Source: Candidatus Zixiibacteriota bacterium (GTDB lineage: Bacteria > Zixibacteria > MSB-5A5 > GN15 > PGXB01). Taken from it: DNA of 8,839 nucleotides. Location of the stretch: assembly GCA_003641425.1 (NCBI GenBank), contig QNAH01000098.1:1-8839 (forward strand), given 5' to 3'. The position numbers and the translations under genes are program-made. The notes under the pieces were generated by a model. It saw only the letters and a program-made list of their open reading frames with translations, made no database searches and had not been told where the DNA came from. Numbering within the stretch: the first letter of the stretch is position 1; each line of letters opens with the position of its first letter. Of the stretch, positions 1-6,055 are shown in pieces.

Positions 1-35
1 CTCCTTTCGTTGTTTTCAATACCTTCTAAAGGAGT

Positions 36-54
36 GTGGGAATGACCCACTTTT
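36..54 (+). terminator. Weak terminator-like hairpin at left edge
   Basis: GTGGG (36-40), loop AATGA, CCCAC (46-50), then TTTT. It could end a plus-strand transcript entering from the left, but the stem is only 5 bp. The rest of 55-217 shows no convincing gene or signal. Confidence 0.3.
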
Positions 55-217
55 GCAAGCTCTTTTCCGAAACTTCTCCCGGAATAACAATATCCAATTT
101 TACAGAAAAGAAGTTACACTAGCCGACATTATAGCCATTATATTCTGTTATATACGAACATGTAATAAGAAAGTCTTAAACATGTTTCATATAAGCATCA
201 TTTGGGGCAAGTTAGAT

Positions 218-248
218 AAAAAAAGGAATCAGGTTTGCACCCGATTCC
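218..248 (-). terminator. Rho-independent terminator of RRM copy 1
   Basis: Read on the minus strand, GGAATCGGG and CCTGATTCC form a 9-bp stem (one G.U pair) with a short loop (225-248), followed directly by seven U (218-224). It lies about 55 nt past the RRM stop codon. Between them is another hairpin, GCCGGC-TTCAGT-GCCGGC (274-291), which also occurs after RRM copy 3. Confidence 0.85.
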
Positions 249-302
249 TTTGAATCATTTAAGACTGCTTATTGCCGGCTTCAGTGCCGGCTGATTGTCT
301 TT

Positions 303-614
303 TTAGTACCGACTGCGACCGCCGCCGCCACGGCTTCCACCGCGGCCGCCGCCGCCACCGCCACTGCGATCGTTGCGCGGACGAGCCTCGTTGACGTTAA
401 GCGTGCGTCCGTTCATTTCTTTACCGTTCAAGTCAGCGATTGCATTGACGGCTGAATCCTTATCGGACATCTCGACGAAAGCAAACCCTCTGGGCTCTCC
501 GGTGTATTTGTCGGTAATGATGTTGACACTTGTGACCTCACCAAAACTCTCAAATGTCTTTTTTAATTGATCTTCTGCCGTATCGAACGACAAATTTCCT
601 ACGTAGATATTCAT
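303..614 (-). CDS. RRM-type glycine-rich RNA-binding protein, copy 1
   Basis: This 103-residue protein has one RNA recognition motif and a Gly/Arg-rich tail, the layout of bacterial and cyanobacterial Rbp proteins, which bind RNA and are often cold-induced. RNP2 is IYVGNL (residues 3-8) and RNP1 is RGFAFVEM (42-49). The Phe/Tyr positions that stack on RNA bases are present. The RRM ends near residue 80, and the tail from 84 to 103 is Gly, Arg and Ser ending in SRY. The ATG is 6 nt from a GGAG ribosome site, the same arrangement as in the two paralogues at 3165 and 4468. It is monocistronic, with its own promoter, a 172-nt structured leader and its own terminator. Family assignment is firm; the RNA targets and the cold-shock role are inference. 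Confidence 0.95.
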   Translation of the reverse strand: MNIYVGNLSFDTAEDQLKKTFESFGEVTSVNIITDKYTGEPRGFAFVEMSDKDSAVNAIADLNGKEMNGRTLNVNEARPRNDRSGGGGGGRGGSRGGGGRSRY

Positions 615-786
615 TCTACTCTCCGGTCATGTTTATCTCCCCCAAAAACTAATCCTGCAGGGATTGCGTTCGTTGAGATAAACCCATTAATGCGCACTAT
701 CGCGCTGTGGTTACCATATTAAGCTTTTCTGGAGATTTATAAAACTGACAAAGCCTCTATAAAGCGTTAAAGGAACCAATTTTGGA
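615..786 (-). promoter_or_regulatory. Structured 5' leader RNA of RRM copy 1
   Basis: This leader shares blocks with the leaders of copies 2 and 3. On the minus strand, 5' to 3': GGCTTT (750-755) can pair with AAAGCT (722-727). GCGCG-ATAG-TGCGC (692-705) forms a hairpin with a G.U closing pair, and AACCA (708-712) faces TGGGTT (681-686). GTTTATCTC (675-683) is perfectly complementary to GAGATAAAC (631-639), a 9-bp helix ending 6 nt before the GGAG at 621-624. Inside this helix, AATCC-CTGCA-GGATT forms a small hairpin. The helix next to the ribosome site suggests control of translation. Confidence 0.75.
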
Positions 787-792
787 CTTCTC

Positions 793-821
793 AATATATT
801 GGTTCTTTTTGAAAAGTCCAC
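793..821 (-). promoter_or_regulatory. Promoter of RRM copy 1
   Basis: On the minus strand GTGGAC (816-821, -35) is followed after 17 bp by TATATT (793-798, -10). Both hexamers and the spacing recur before copies 2 and 3, while much of the surrounding sequence differs. The predicted start of transcription is near 786. Confidence 0.65.
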
Positions 822-968
822 AGAATTATTAACAATGTTTAATTTAATTTGTTCCTGAAATCGCGCCCCCTTTCAGACAGCCCGGCCTTCCAACAACAGG
901 GTCACATCTGTGCGTAGAACCGTAAGCCGCTGGAGAACAATGACATTGATTGCGTGGCCATCGGCAAG

Positions 969-1487
969 TCATTTAGTCCATGGTAGCCACATCGGGACTT
1001 CTTTGATATATGCATCATATTCATCCCCGAATTTTGCCAGAAGGAGTCTTTCCTCATAGCGGGCGATGAAGTGATAGAAGCCGATTATAATGATCCATAC
1101 CCCGACCGAGACAAGAGAAATGGTCAATATCAGAAGCCCGAGATAGAACAGTAACGAACTGAGATAAAGGGGGTGCCTGACGACCTCGAATATACCCTTT
1201 CGGATTACCTCTGGTTTTTCACGGGCTTCCTTAAATATTATGTTATGACTGACTATGGCGGCGTATCCGCCGGAAAACAGCACAACCGCGGCCAGAGCGA
1301 TTCTTATATAAAGCGGAATATATCGGGCCGGGAAATTGGTGACTTTGAAAATGAATGAATCGGCTATCCAGACAATTAGAAAAATGACAAAAAGAATGAT
1401 CTGACCCGAATCACCGAATTTATGCTCCCCGGCCAGGTGTTGGTGCGAGCGGTGTCCCTTTTTCTCGAAATCATTATAATTATTCAT
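969..1487 (-). CDS. Isoprenylcysteine methyltransferase-like (ICMT/PEMT-type) membrane protein
   Basis: This 172-residue integral membrane protein has about four hydrophobic helices (near residues 29-49, 57-80, 108-124 and 126-142). Its C-terminal half carries the ICMT/PEMT/NnrU-like signature: G-x-F-x-x-V-RHPLY (98-108), then a helical hairpin, then R-Y-EE-R-L-L (143-149), FG-x-x-Y (153-157), and a final VP-x-W-x-P (163-169). In this family these segments form the S-adenosylmethionine and substrate site inside the membrane. The true substrate is unknown; many bacterial members act on lipids or small isoprenoids, and no prenylated protein should be assumed. The first 28 residues are polar and His-rich. 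The stop is TGA. The ribosome site is weak (GAG 6 nt upstream). It is transcribed divergently from the metallophosphoesterase. Confidence 0.85.
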   Translation of the reverse strand: MNNYNDFEKKGHRSHQHLAGEHKFGDSGQIILFVIFLIVWIADSFIFKVTNFPARYIPLYIRIALAAVVLFSGGYAAIVSHNIIFKEAREKPEVIRKGIFEVVRHPLYLSSLLFYLGLLILTISLVSVGVWIIIIGFYHFIARYEERLLLAKFGDEYDAYIKEVPMWLPWTK

Positions 1488-1511
1488 TATTATCTCATAA
1501 CCTTATCTATG

Positions 1512-1539
1512 ATTATATTAATATCAAACAATGTTTCAA
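1512..1539 (-). promoter_or_regulatory. Promoter of the ICMT-like methyltransferase
   Basis: On the minus strand TTGAAA (1534-1539) is followed after 16 bp by a consensus TATAAT (1512-1517). Transcription would start near 1505, giving a leader of about 18 nt. Confidence 0.55.
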
Positions 1540-1608
1540 TTTACATATTACTAAATAATATATTGGCATTTAGAGAAGTTTGTTGCGTAATTTTTCAAAA
1601 ATTTCGGC

Positions 1609-1637
1609 TTGACTGAGTTGACCGCGTCTGATATAGA
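1609..1637 (+). promoter_or_regulatory. Promoter of the metallophosphoesterase gene
   Basis: TTGACT (1609-1614) and TATAGA (1632-1637) are separated by 17 bp, a near-consensus sigma70 arrangement. The predicted start near 1644 leaves a leader of about 55 nt. Confidence 0.6.
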
Positions 1638-1699
1638 ATGATGTCGAATTTAATAAGAGACTGCATCCTGCTTTTTACGGTTTTGCCTGAGAGGTTATT

Positions 1700-2893
1700 T
1701 TGATTTTCTTTATTGTCGTTATAATTATCTTATCGATGATGTACGGCTATGTCGGCTGGCGTCTGATTATTCCTGCCCGGTTCAGCATCCCTGTAAATAT
1801 TATCCTGTGGGCCGTTCTTGTTGTCGCCCTGGTTCTACCGTTTTTGCCGGTTATGATGCGGTTCCGCGGTGTCGGCGGATTCTGGATCGATGCTCTGGCA
1901 TGGATCGGATATTTAAGTTTCGGTTTTGTAACCCTCTTATTTGCCTTTTTGGTGGCCAAAGATCTGATTTTATTGCTATCGGCGGCCGTCCAGAAGTCTA
2001 TCCATTATATTGGAGGATTATTCGGTTCAGAATCAGTTGCGGCCGAGACGACCGATCCGGAGCGGCGACGACTGCTTGTCAATGGTCTCAATCTGGGGGT
2101 AATCGGTATCTCGGGTGCAATGACCGGCTACGGCATGTTTGAGGCGATGCGGAAACCGGAAATTGTCGAAGTCGATATCAGCATAAAAAACCTGCCGGAA
2201 GAATTTGACGGTTTTAGAATCATCCAGATTACTGATATTCATGTCAGTCACACCATCAAACGGCCGTTTGTCCGGGCGGTAGTTGATACGGTAAACGGCC
2301 TGAATCCTGATCTGGTGGCGCTGACCGGCGATTTGGTGGACGGTTCGGTCGATAGGTTACACGATGATGTCGCCCCGCTGGCCGATCTCGAGGCGCCGCA
2401 CGGCTCATTTTTTATCACCGGAAATCATGAGTACTACTCCGGGGTGCAACAATGGGTCGAGGAAACGGCACGGCTTGGATTTACGGTATTGCTTAACGAG
2501 CACCGAATTATCGAGAAAGGAGAAGGGCGATTTCTCCTGGCCGGGGTCACCGATTACTCGGGTGGAGGATTCGGCGCGGACCATAAATCCGACCCGCATA
2601 AGGCCACTGCCGGAGCGCCCGATGGGCCGGTAAAGATTCTCCTGGCACATCAGCCGAAAAGCATTTTTGAGGCCGCCGAAGCATGCTATGATTATGTCAT
2701 TTCGGGCCATACCCACGGCGGACAATATTTCCCTTATCATTTCCTTACGGCACTGACCCAGCCGTATTTATCGGGGCTTCACCGGCATAAAGAAACCCAA
2801 ATATATGTCAGCAAAGGCACCGGATACTGGGGACCTCAGATACGAATCGGCGCCAGGTCGGAAATAACCGTGCACCGGCTGAAATCAGCCTGA
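1700..2893 (+). CDS. Membrane-anchored calcineurin-like metallophosphoesterase (YaeI/YkuE type)
   Basis: This 397-residue protein has an N-terminal membrane part and a C-terminal binuclear-metal phosphoesterase domain. Hydrophobic segments lie near residues 1-17, 29-53, 62-95 (two) and 128-147. The metal-binding motifs appear in family order: TD-I-H (178-181), GD-LVD (210-214), GNHE (241-244), the lone His in LAHQP (317), and GHTHGG (336-341). The catalytic set is complete, so the enzyme should be active. Relatives cleave phosphodiester or pyrophosphate bonds; the nearest described ones are YaeI, YkuE and the chlamydial lipid A enzyme LpxG, so a lipid substrate is plausible but unproven. The start is TTG, chosen because AGAGG ends 5 nt upstream; an ATG at codon 13 has no such site. 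It is a single gene, stop TGA. Confidence 0.9.
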   Translation: MIFFIVVIIILSMMYGYVGWRLIIPARFSIPVNIILWAVLVVALVLPFLPVMMRFRGVGGFWIDALAWIGYLSFGFVTLLFAFLVAKDLILLLSAAVQKSIHYIGGLFGSESVAAETTDPERRRLLVNGLNLGVIGISGAMTGYGMFEAMRKPEIVEVDISIKNLPEEFDGFRIIQITDIHVSHTIKRPFVRAVVDTVNGLNPDLVALTGDLVDGSVDRLHDDVAPLADLEAPHGSFFITGNHEYYSGVQQWVEETARLGFTVLLNEHRIIEKGEGRFLLAGVTDYSGGGFGADHKSDPHKATAGAPDGPVKILLAHQPKSIFEAAEACYDYVISGHTHGGQYFPYHFLTALTQPYLSGLHRHKETQIYVSKGTGYWGPQIRIGARSEITVHRLKSA

Positions 2894-2953
2894 AAAAACA
2901 GCAGATTTTAATATGAAAAGAATAAATTTGTAATGGATTTCATCCAAATTTCG

Positions 2954-2983
2954 TTGGACATTTCTGAAATCAGCTAATATATT
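2954..2983 (+). promoter_or_regulatory. Promoter of RRM copy 2
   Basis: TTGGAC (2954-2959), 18 bp, TATATT (2978-2983). The same -10 and a near-identical -35 precede copies 1 and 3. Transcription is predicted to start near 2990. Confidence 0.65.
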
Positions 2984-2989
2984 TGGCTA

Positions 2990-3164
2990 TCATGCTTGGT
3001 TTCCGCGTTGCATTTGTCGAGGCTTTGTGTATCATTTCAAAACTCGTATAAAGCTGAATTTGGGGACCGTTGCGCAATAGTGCGCTTGAACGAGTTTATC
3101 TCGATGAACGCAATCCCTGCCGGATGAGGTTTCATGAAAGGGATAAACAAAATCGGAGTGTAGA
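2990..3164 (+). promoter_or_regulatory. Structured 5' leader RNA of RRM copy 2
   Basis: A leader of about 175 nt. GGCTTT (3021-3026) can pair with AAAGCT (3050-3055). GCGCA-ATAG-TGCGC (3072-3085) is a hairpin extended by CGTT (3068-3071) with AACG (3089-3092). GTTTATCTC (3094-3102) pairs with GGGATAAAC (3140-3148), 9 bp with one G.U. Inside it ATCC-CTGCC-GGAT (3113-3125) forms a small hairpin. The 3' arm ends 6 nt before GGAG (3155-3158). A competing local hairpin, CGAG-TTTAT-CTCG (3091-3103), would break the long helix. Confidence 0.78.
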
Positions 3165-3467
3165 ATGAATATCTATGTTGGTAATCTGACGTTTGATACG
3201 ACAGATGAGCAGTTGCGTCAGGCGTTTGAGGAATTCGGAGAAGTCACAAGCGTCAATATTATTAAAGACAGATATACAGGGGAACCGAGAGGTTTCGCCT
3301 TTGTCGAGATGTCTGACAATGACGCGGCTACTGAAGCCATCAACAGTTTGAATGGTCAGGAATTCAGGGGACGCACCCTGAATGTCAATGAGGCTCGCCC
3401 CCGTACCGACCGTGGTGGCGGTCGCGGCGGGAATCGTGGCGGCGGTGGTGGTCGCCGTTCCTGGTAA
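3165..3467 (+). CDS. RRM-type glycine-rich RNA-binding protein, copy 2
   Basis: This 100-residue paralogue of the proteins at 303-614 and 4468-4770 has RNP2 IYVGNL (3-8) and RNP1 RGFAFVEM (42-49). The stretch TLNVNEARPR near the end of the RRM is conserved in all three. From about residue 83 the tail is Gly/Arg-rich and ends RRSW rather than R-x-RY. Differences from the other copies cluster in the helices (for example the residues around 51-68) and in the tail, so the RNA-binding face is kept while partners or targets could differ. The ATG is 6 nt from GGAG. The gene stands alone between its own promoter and terminator. The role as an RNA chaperone or cold-response protein is inferred from the family and from the long leader. 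Confidence 0.95.
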   Translation: MNIYVGNLTFDTTDEQLRQAFEEFGEVTSVNIIKDRYTGEPRGFAFVEMSDNDAATEAINSLNGQEFRGRTLNVNEARPRTDRGGGRGGNRGGGGGRRSW

Positions 3468-3515
3468 GACAATCCGGATCATCGACCGTAGAATATAACA
3501 TTCTATATGTTTATC

Positions 3516-3545
3516 AGAAGAGACCGGCAATCGCCGGTCTCTTCT
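3516..3545 (+). terminator. Terminator of RRM copy 2
   Basis: A perfect 13-bp stem (3516-3528 with 3533-3545) with loop AATC, built around GACCGGC/GCCGGTC. It is followed only by a modest U-rich stretch, TTATATTA. It begins about 48 nt after the stop codon. It shares the GAGACCGG core with the terminator of copy 3. Confidence 0.8.
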
Positions 3546-3710
3546 TTATATTACTTTCCGCTTCGATGTACCTCGATCCAGATAAATTTCCCCAAATAAT
3601 TCAGACCGCGTGGATTTAATCTTCCGCGGTAAATTAGTAGAAACCAGATTGTTCTGAATATATCCGGCTTTCCTTAAATTACATGACATGTTTGATGCAA
3701 AATTGTCTGA

Positions 3711-3738
3711 TTGGTTAATCCGAGAAATTATTTATAAC
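3711..3738 (+). promoter_or_regulatory. Possible promoter of the small zinc-ribbon gene
   Basis: TTGGTT (3711-3716), 16 bp, TATAAC (3733-3738). Transcription would start near 3745, shortly before the GGGGA ribosome-site candidate at 3763-3767. The stretch 3546-3710 shows no gene. Confidence 0.35.
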
Positions 3739-3776
3739 TCATAAAAAATCAATATTATTTCCGGGGATTATTCCGC

Positions 3777-3965
3777 ATCAGCTTCCTGATTGTCGCTTTC
3801 GCAATTTTCATTCTGATAAGAAATATCAATCGAATGAAACGTAAGGAAGTGGAAACTCCGCCTCCACCTTCGACCAAAGAATGTCACCACTGTTTTTCAA
3901 CCCTCAATATAAAAGCTGTCAGATGCCCGAATTGCACTTCGAATCTTGAATCTACAGCCGGCTAA
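3777..3965 (+). CDS. Small membrane-anchored zinc-ribbon protein, start codon uncertain
   Basis: The frame is open from 3738 to a TAA at 3963-3965. It encodes one transmembrane helix (SFLIVAFAIFIL, about residues 2-13), a basic stop-transfer stretch (R-N-I-N-R-M-K-R-K), a proline-rich linker and a zinc ribbon. The ribbon has C-H-H-C and C-P-N-C knuckles 10 residues apart. This helix-plus-ribbon layout is that of many tiny bacterial membrane proteins of unknown role. No ATG, GTG or TTG precedes the helix. The in-frame ATC at 3777 lies 9 nt after GGGGA (3763-3767) and is the best start given the promoter at 3711-3738. A CTG at 3786 is possible. The ATG at 3834 gives a 43-residue soluble ribbon but has no ribosome site. 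A recent start-codon mutation is the other reading. Confidence 0.55.
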   Translation: MSFLIVAFAIFILIRNINRMKRKEVETPPPPSTKECHHCFSTLNIKAVRCPNCTSNLESTAG

Positions 3966-3976
3966 TAGAATTTTCC

Positions 3977-4003
3977 AAAGCGGGATTTTTGTGACCCCGC
4001 TTT
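3977..4003 (+). terminator. Terminator-like hairpin after the zinc-ribbon gene
   Basis: AAAGCGGG (3977-3984) pairs with CCCGCTTT (3996-4003) across an 11-nt loop. No U-run follows, so termination may be weak. Its place 11 nt after the stop supports the small frame being a real gene. From 4004 to 4257 no gene or clear signal is visible. Confidence 0.5.
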
Positions 4004-4257
4004 GACTTGATGCCAATGCCCTAATGTGGGTAGGAAATTTCCATTGTAATACCGATTTTGTCGCTGAAAATAAACTTAATGAAGGATTTGGCGGGAAATT
4101 ATTTCCCTCTCAATAATTATAATTTTGGCCGGCCGACGCCTTTATTATTATATAACGGCATGTCCAGCAATCATATACAAGTATGACGCCCCGCTCGAAT
4201 GGATATTTAACTGATGTGGATAGAAACCTGTTAAAGGTTTATAATGTTTATAAAACT

Positions 4258-4287
4258 GTGGACTTTTTAAATATAAACCGATATATT
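4258..4287 (+). promoter_or_regulatory. Promoter of RRM copy 3
   Basis: GTGGAC (4258-4263), 18 bp, TATATT (4282-4287). The block CTGTGGACTTTT is nearly identical to the one upstream of copy 1. Predicted transcription start is near 4294. Confidence 0.65.
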
Positions 4288-4293
4288 TATTAA

Positions 4294-4467
4294 TTAGAAT
4301 AGGTTTCCGTTAGTGCTTTTGTCTGGGCTTGTTCTTCTTGTCAAATCTGTGAAAAAGCTGAACTAAGGGACCGTTGCGCAATAGTGCGCTTTAATGGGTT
4401 TATCTCTGCGAGATTCGTCCCTGAAAAGAGAGATATTAGGTAGAGGTAAACAAAACTGGAGTGTAGA
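4294..4467 (+). promoter_or_regulatory. Structured 5' leader RNA of RRM copy 3
   Basis: A leader of about 174 nt. GGCTT (4326-4330) can pair with AAGCT (4355-4359). CCGTT (4371-4375) pairs with AATGG (4393-4397) around the hairpin GCGCA-ATAG-TGCGC (4376-4389). GTTTATCTC (4398-4406) pairs with GAGGTAAAC (4443-4451), 9 bp with one G.U at a different place from copy 2. The 3' arm ends 6 nt before GGAG (4458-4461). ATCTC-TGC-GAGAT (4402-4414) is a competing local hairpin. The internal ATCC/GGAT hairpin of the other copies is not kept. Confidence 0.75.
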
Positions 4468-4770
4468 ATGAACATCTACATTGGTAACCTGTCGTTCGAT
4501 ACGACAGAAGAACAATTGAGCCAGGCGTTTGAGAGCTTTGGAGAGGTCTCCAGCGTCAACATTATTAAGGACAGATACACTGGCGAGCCGAGAGGATTTG
4601 CTTTCGTAGAGATGTCCGACAAAGATGCGGCGATGTCTGCTATCAGCGGCCTGAACGGTCAGGAACTGAATGGACGTACGCTCAACGTCAACGAGGCCAG
4701 GCCCCGCACCGATCGCGGCGGCGGAAATCGTGGCGGTGGACGCGGCGGCGGCGGACGCGGCCGTTACTAA
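4468..4770 (+). CDS. RRM-type glycine-rich RNA-binding protein, copy 3
   Basis: This 100-residue paralogue has RNP2 IYIGNL (3-8) and RNP1 RGFAFVEM (42-49). Its tail from about residue 83 is Gly/Arg-rich and ends GRY, close to copy 1. Through the RRM it resembles both other copies, sharing NIIKDRYTGEPRGFAFVEMS with copy 2. The ATG is 6 nt from GGAG. The gene is monocistronic with its own promoter, leader and double hairpin downstream. Together the three genes look like a local expansion in which the whole unit (promoter, leader, gene, terminator) was copied, one copy now being inverted. Function is as for the family: single-stranded RNA binding, likely in cold response or RNA decay. Confidence 0.95.
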   Translation: MNIYIGNLSFDTTEEQLSQAFESFGEVSSVNIIKDRYTGEPRGFAFVEMSDKDAAMSAISGLNGQELNGRTLNVNEARPRTDRGGGNRGGGRGGGGRGRY

Positions 4771-4780
4771 TAAAAGACGG

Positions 4781-4856
4781 GCCGGCTTAGGCCGGCGATT
4801 ATAAAAGTCTTTTAAAAGTCAAGAGACCGGGATTCTTCCCGGTCTCTTATTTTGTT
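4781..4856 (+). terminator. Tandem hairpins and terminator of RRM copy 3
   Basis: First GCCGGC-TTAG-GCCGGC (4781-4796), as after copy 1. Then a perfect 12-bp stem (4821-4832 with 4837-4848, loop TTCT) followed by ATTTTGTTTTTT. The second is a strong Rho-independent terminator and might also serve the converging DUF1573 gene. Confidence 0.85.
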
Positions 4857-4911
4857 TTTTTTGTCATATTGTGAATAGACAGATTCGACGATACGCTTTC
4901 GCTAGATAGTC

Positions 4912-6006
4912 CTATTTCCGTTTTATAATCCGGTATGAAATTTCCTTTTCTTTTTCTACCGGATTATTGGTCTTGATAAGAATATTACCATTATGCCTGT
5001 TGGAATCCGGAAGCTTTTCTTCAGATAAATTACACACCAAAACATATTTCTGTCCGGCCGTTATTGTCTGTTTTTCTATCTTAAGATAACCGTCGGGATC
5101 GCTTATTTCCACAAGCTCAAGCGGAACAGCATCATTATGATTGACAATCGTCACTTTTACACTGCTGTCGGTCACAATTCCGGCTGAATCATTGAAAAAA
5201 TATGCAATAGAAAGGGGGGTGATTTCAAACTCCCCGATAATCAACCCGCTCAGTCTTAGTTTCGCCTCCGGCTTGGATTCCAGATTTGATTTTACCGTGA
5301 CCGTTTCGCTCAATCTTCCCGGGGGTAATCCAGGCATAAGCGTCACTTCGACATCTACTTTGTTGTCGGAGATATCGGTATCCTCGAGAAGCCGCACTTT
5401 TATCATCGGCGAAGACGTCTCAATCCCGGTGATCCTGGTATTTGCCGGGTTTTTGATCTGTATCTGGGCAGTCTTAACGACGGTCTGATTGCGCTCAACC
5501 TTGCCCATTGAAAGATTTGATGAAACAAAATCAAATTCGATATCGATAATACCCGACATGCTGAGCTTGGTGATCGGATTGTATGGATCGTTTGACGTAA
5601 CCGTGATCGATTTTTTTTGTTTTCCTTTTCGGCCCCGGCTGTTGAATGTCACCTCGATTTTTCCTTCCCCGCCCGGGGGAATCGCCGTCTCCGTGAGAAC
5701 GGCGGCGGTGCATCCTCACGATCCCTTGGCTTTGATCAATTTGAGAGGGCCATCACCGTTGTTCTTCACGATATACGTATGGGTTACCTTCTCGCCCTGT
5801 TTAATAGTCCCGAAATCAAAGGAAGTCTCGGGGAAATAGATCATGGGAATCCCCGTCGAATCCCCCGCCTGCCCGCCTTTATCCGAAACGACCGGTTTGT
5901 CGGGGATATTCTGGGCAGTTATTTTCGAGCCGCCAAAGAAATATGATAATATGACAGCCATGAAGATTATCATTATAATAACTGAGAGGGGTGATTTTCC
6001 CTTCAT
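4912..6006 (-). CDS. DUF1573 protein, candidate selenoprotein with in-frame UGA
   Basis: Two collinear open segments in one frame, separated only by a UGA (5716-5718), make one 364-residue protein. It starts with a membrane anchor (residues 7-24), a polar linker, then a DUF1573 domain (about 58-140): FDFGTIKQGEKVTHTYIVKN, then PLKLIKAKGS-[UGA]-GCT, then IPPGGEGKIEVTFNSRG and ITVTSNDP. In DUF1573 proteins the motif is normally SCGCT, so UGA (codon 97) sits exactly at its first Cys. Two further ASH/immunoglobulin-like beta domains follow, each closing on a strand like VKSN (238-241) or IKTNNP (344-349). The start ATG at 6006 is 5 nt from GGAG; an upstream in-frame ATG at 6027 has no such site. 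The protein probably faces the periplasm. Function is unknown. A nonsense mutation or sequencing error is possible. Confidence 0.75.
5683..5704 (-). promoter_or_regulatory. Candidate bacterial SECIS stem-loop
   Basis: Starting 12 nt after the UGA, CGCCGU pairs with ACGGCG. A single U is bulged on the 5' side, then CUC pairs with GAG around the loop ACG. Lower stem, 5'-side bulged U, three pairs and a small G-containing loop is the topology of the E. coli fdhF SECIS. The loop begins 21 nt after UGA, against 18 in fdhF. A second strong hairpin, TTCCCC-CGGGC-GGGGAA, lies further on (5665-5681) but encodes the conserved IPPGGEG. Confidence 0.5.
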
Positions 6007-6055
6007 AAAATCTCCGTAAAAAATCATTTCGCCATATTAAAATTTACCTTTATAC

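Noticed and set aside
53..253. Plus-strand open frame of 66 codons
   Set aside because: No ribosome site, unlikely composition, and it runs through the terminator of RRM copy 1.
2877..2890. GGCTGA-AA-TCAGCC hairpin at the end of the phosphoesterase gene
   Set aside because: Two-base loop, within the coding end, followed by A-rich rather than U-rich sequence, so not a convincing terminator.
3132..3530. Minus-strand open frame over RRM copy 2
   Set aside because: It is the antisense shadow of the RRM gene and its leader, driven by the Gly-rich codons.
5716..5718. Genome-wide reassignment of UGA to Gly or Trp
   Set aside because: Several neighbouring genes end at UGA at their expected lengths, so UGA is a normal stop here.
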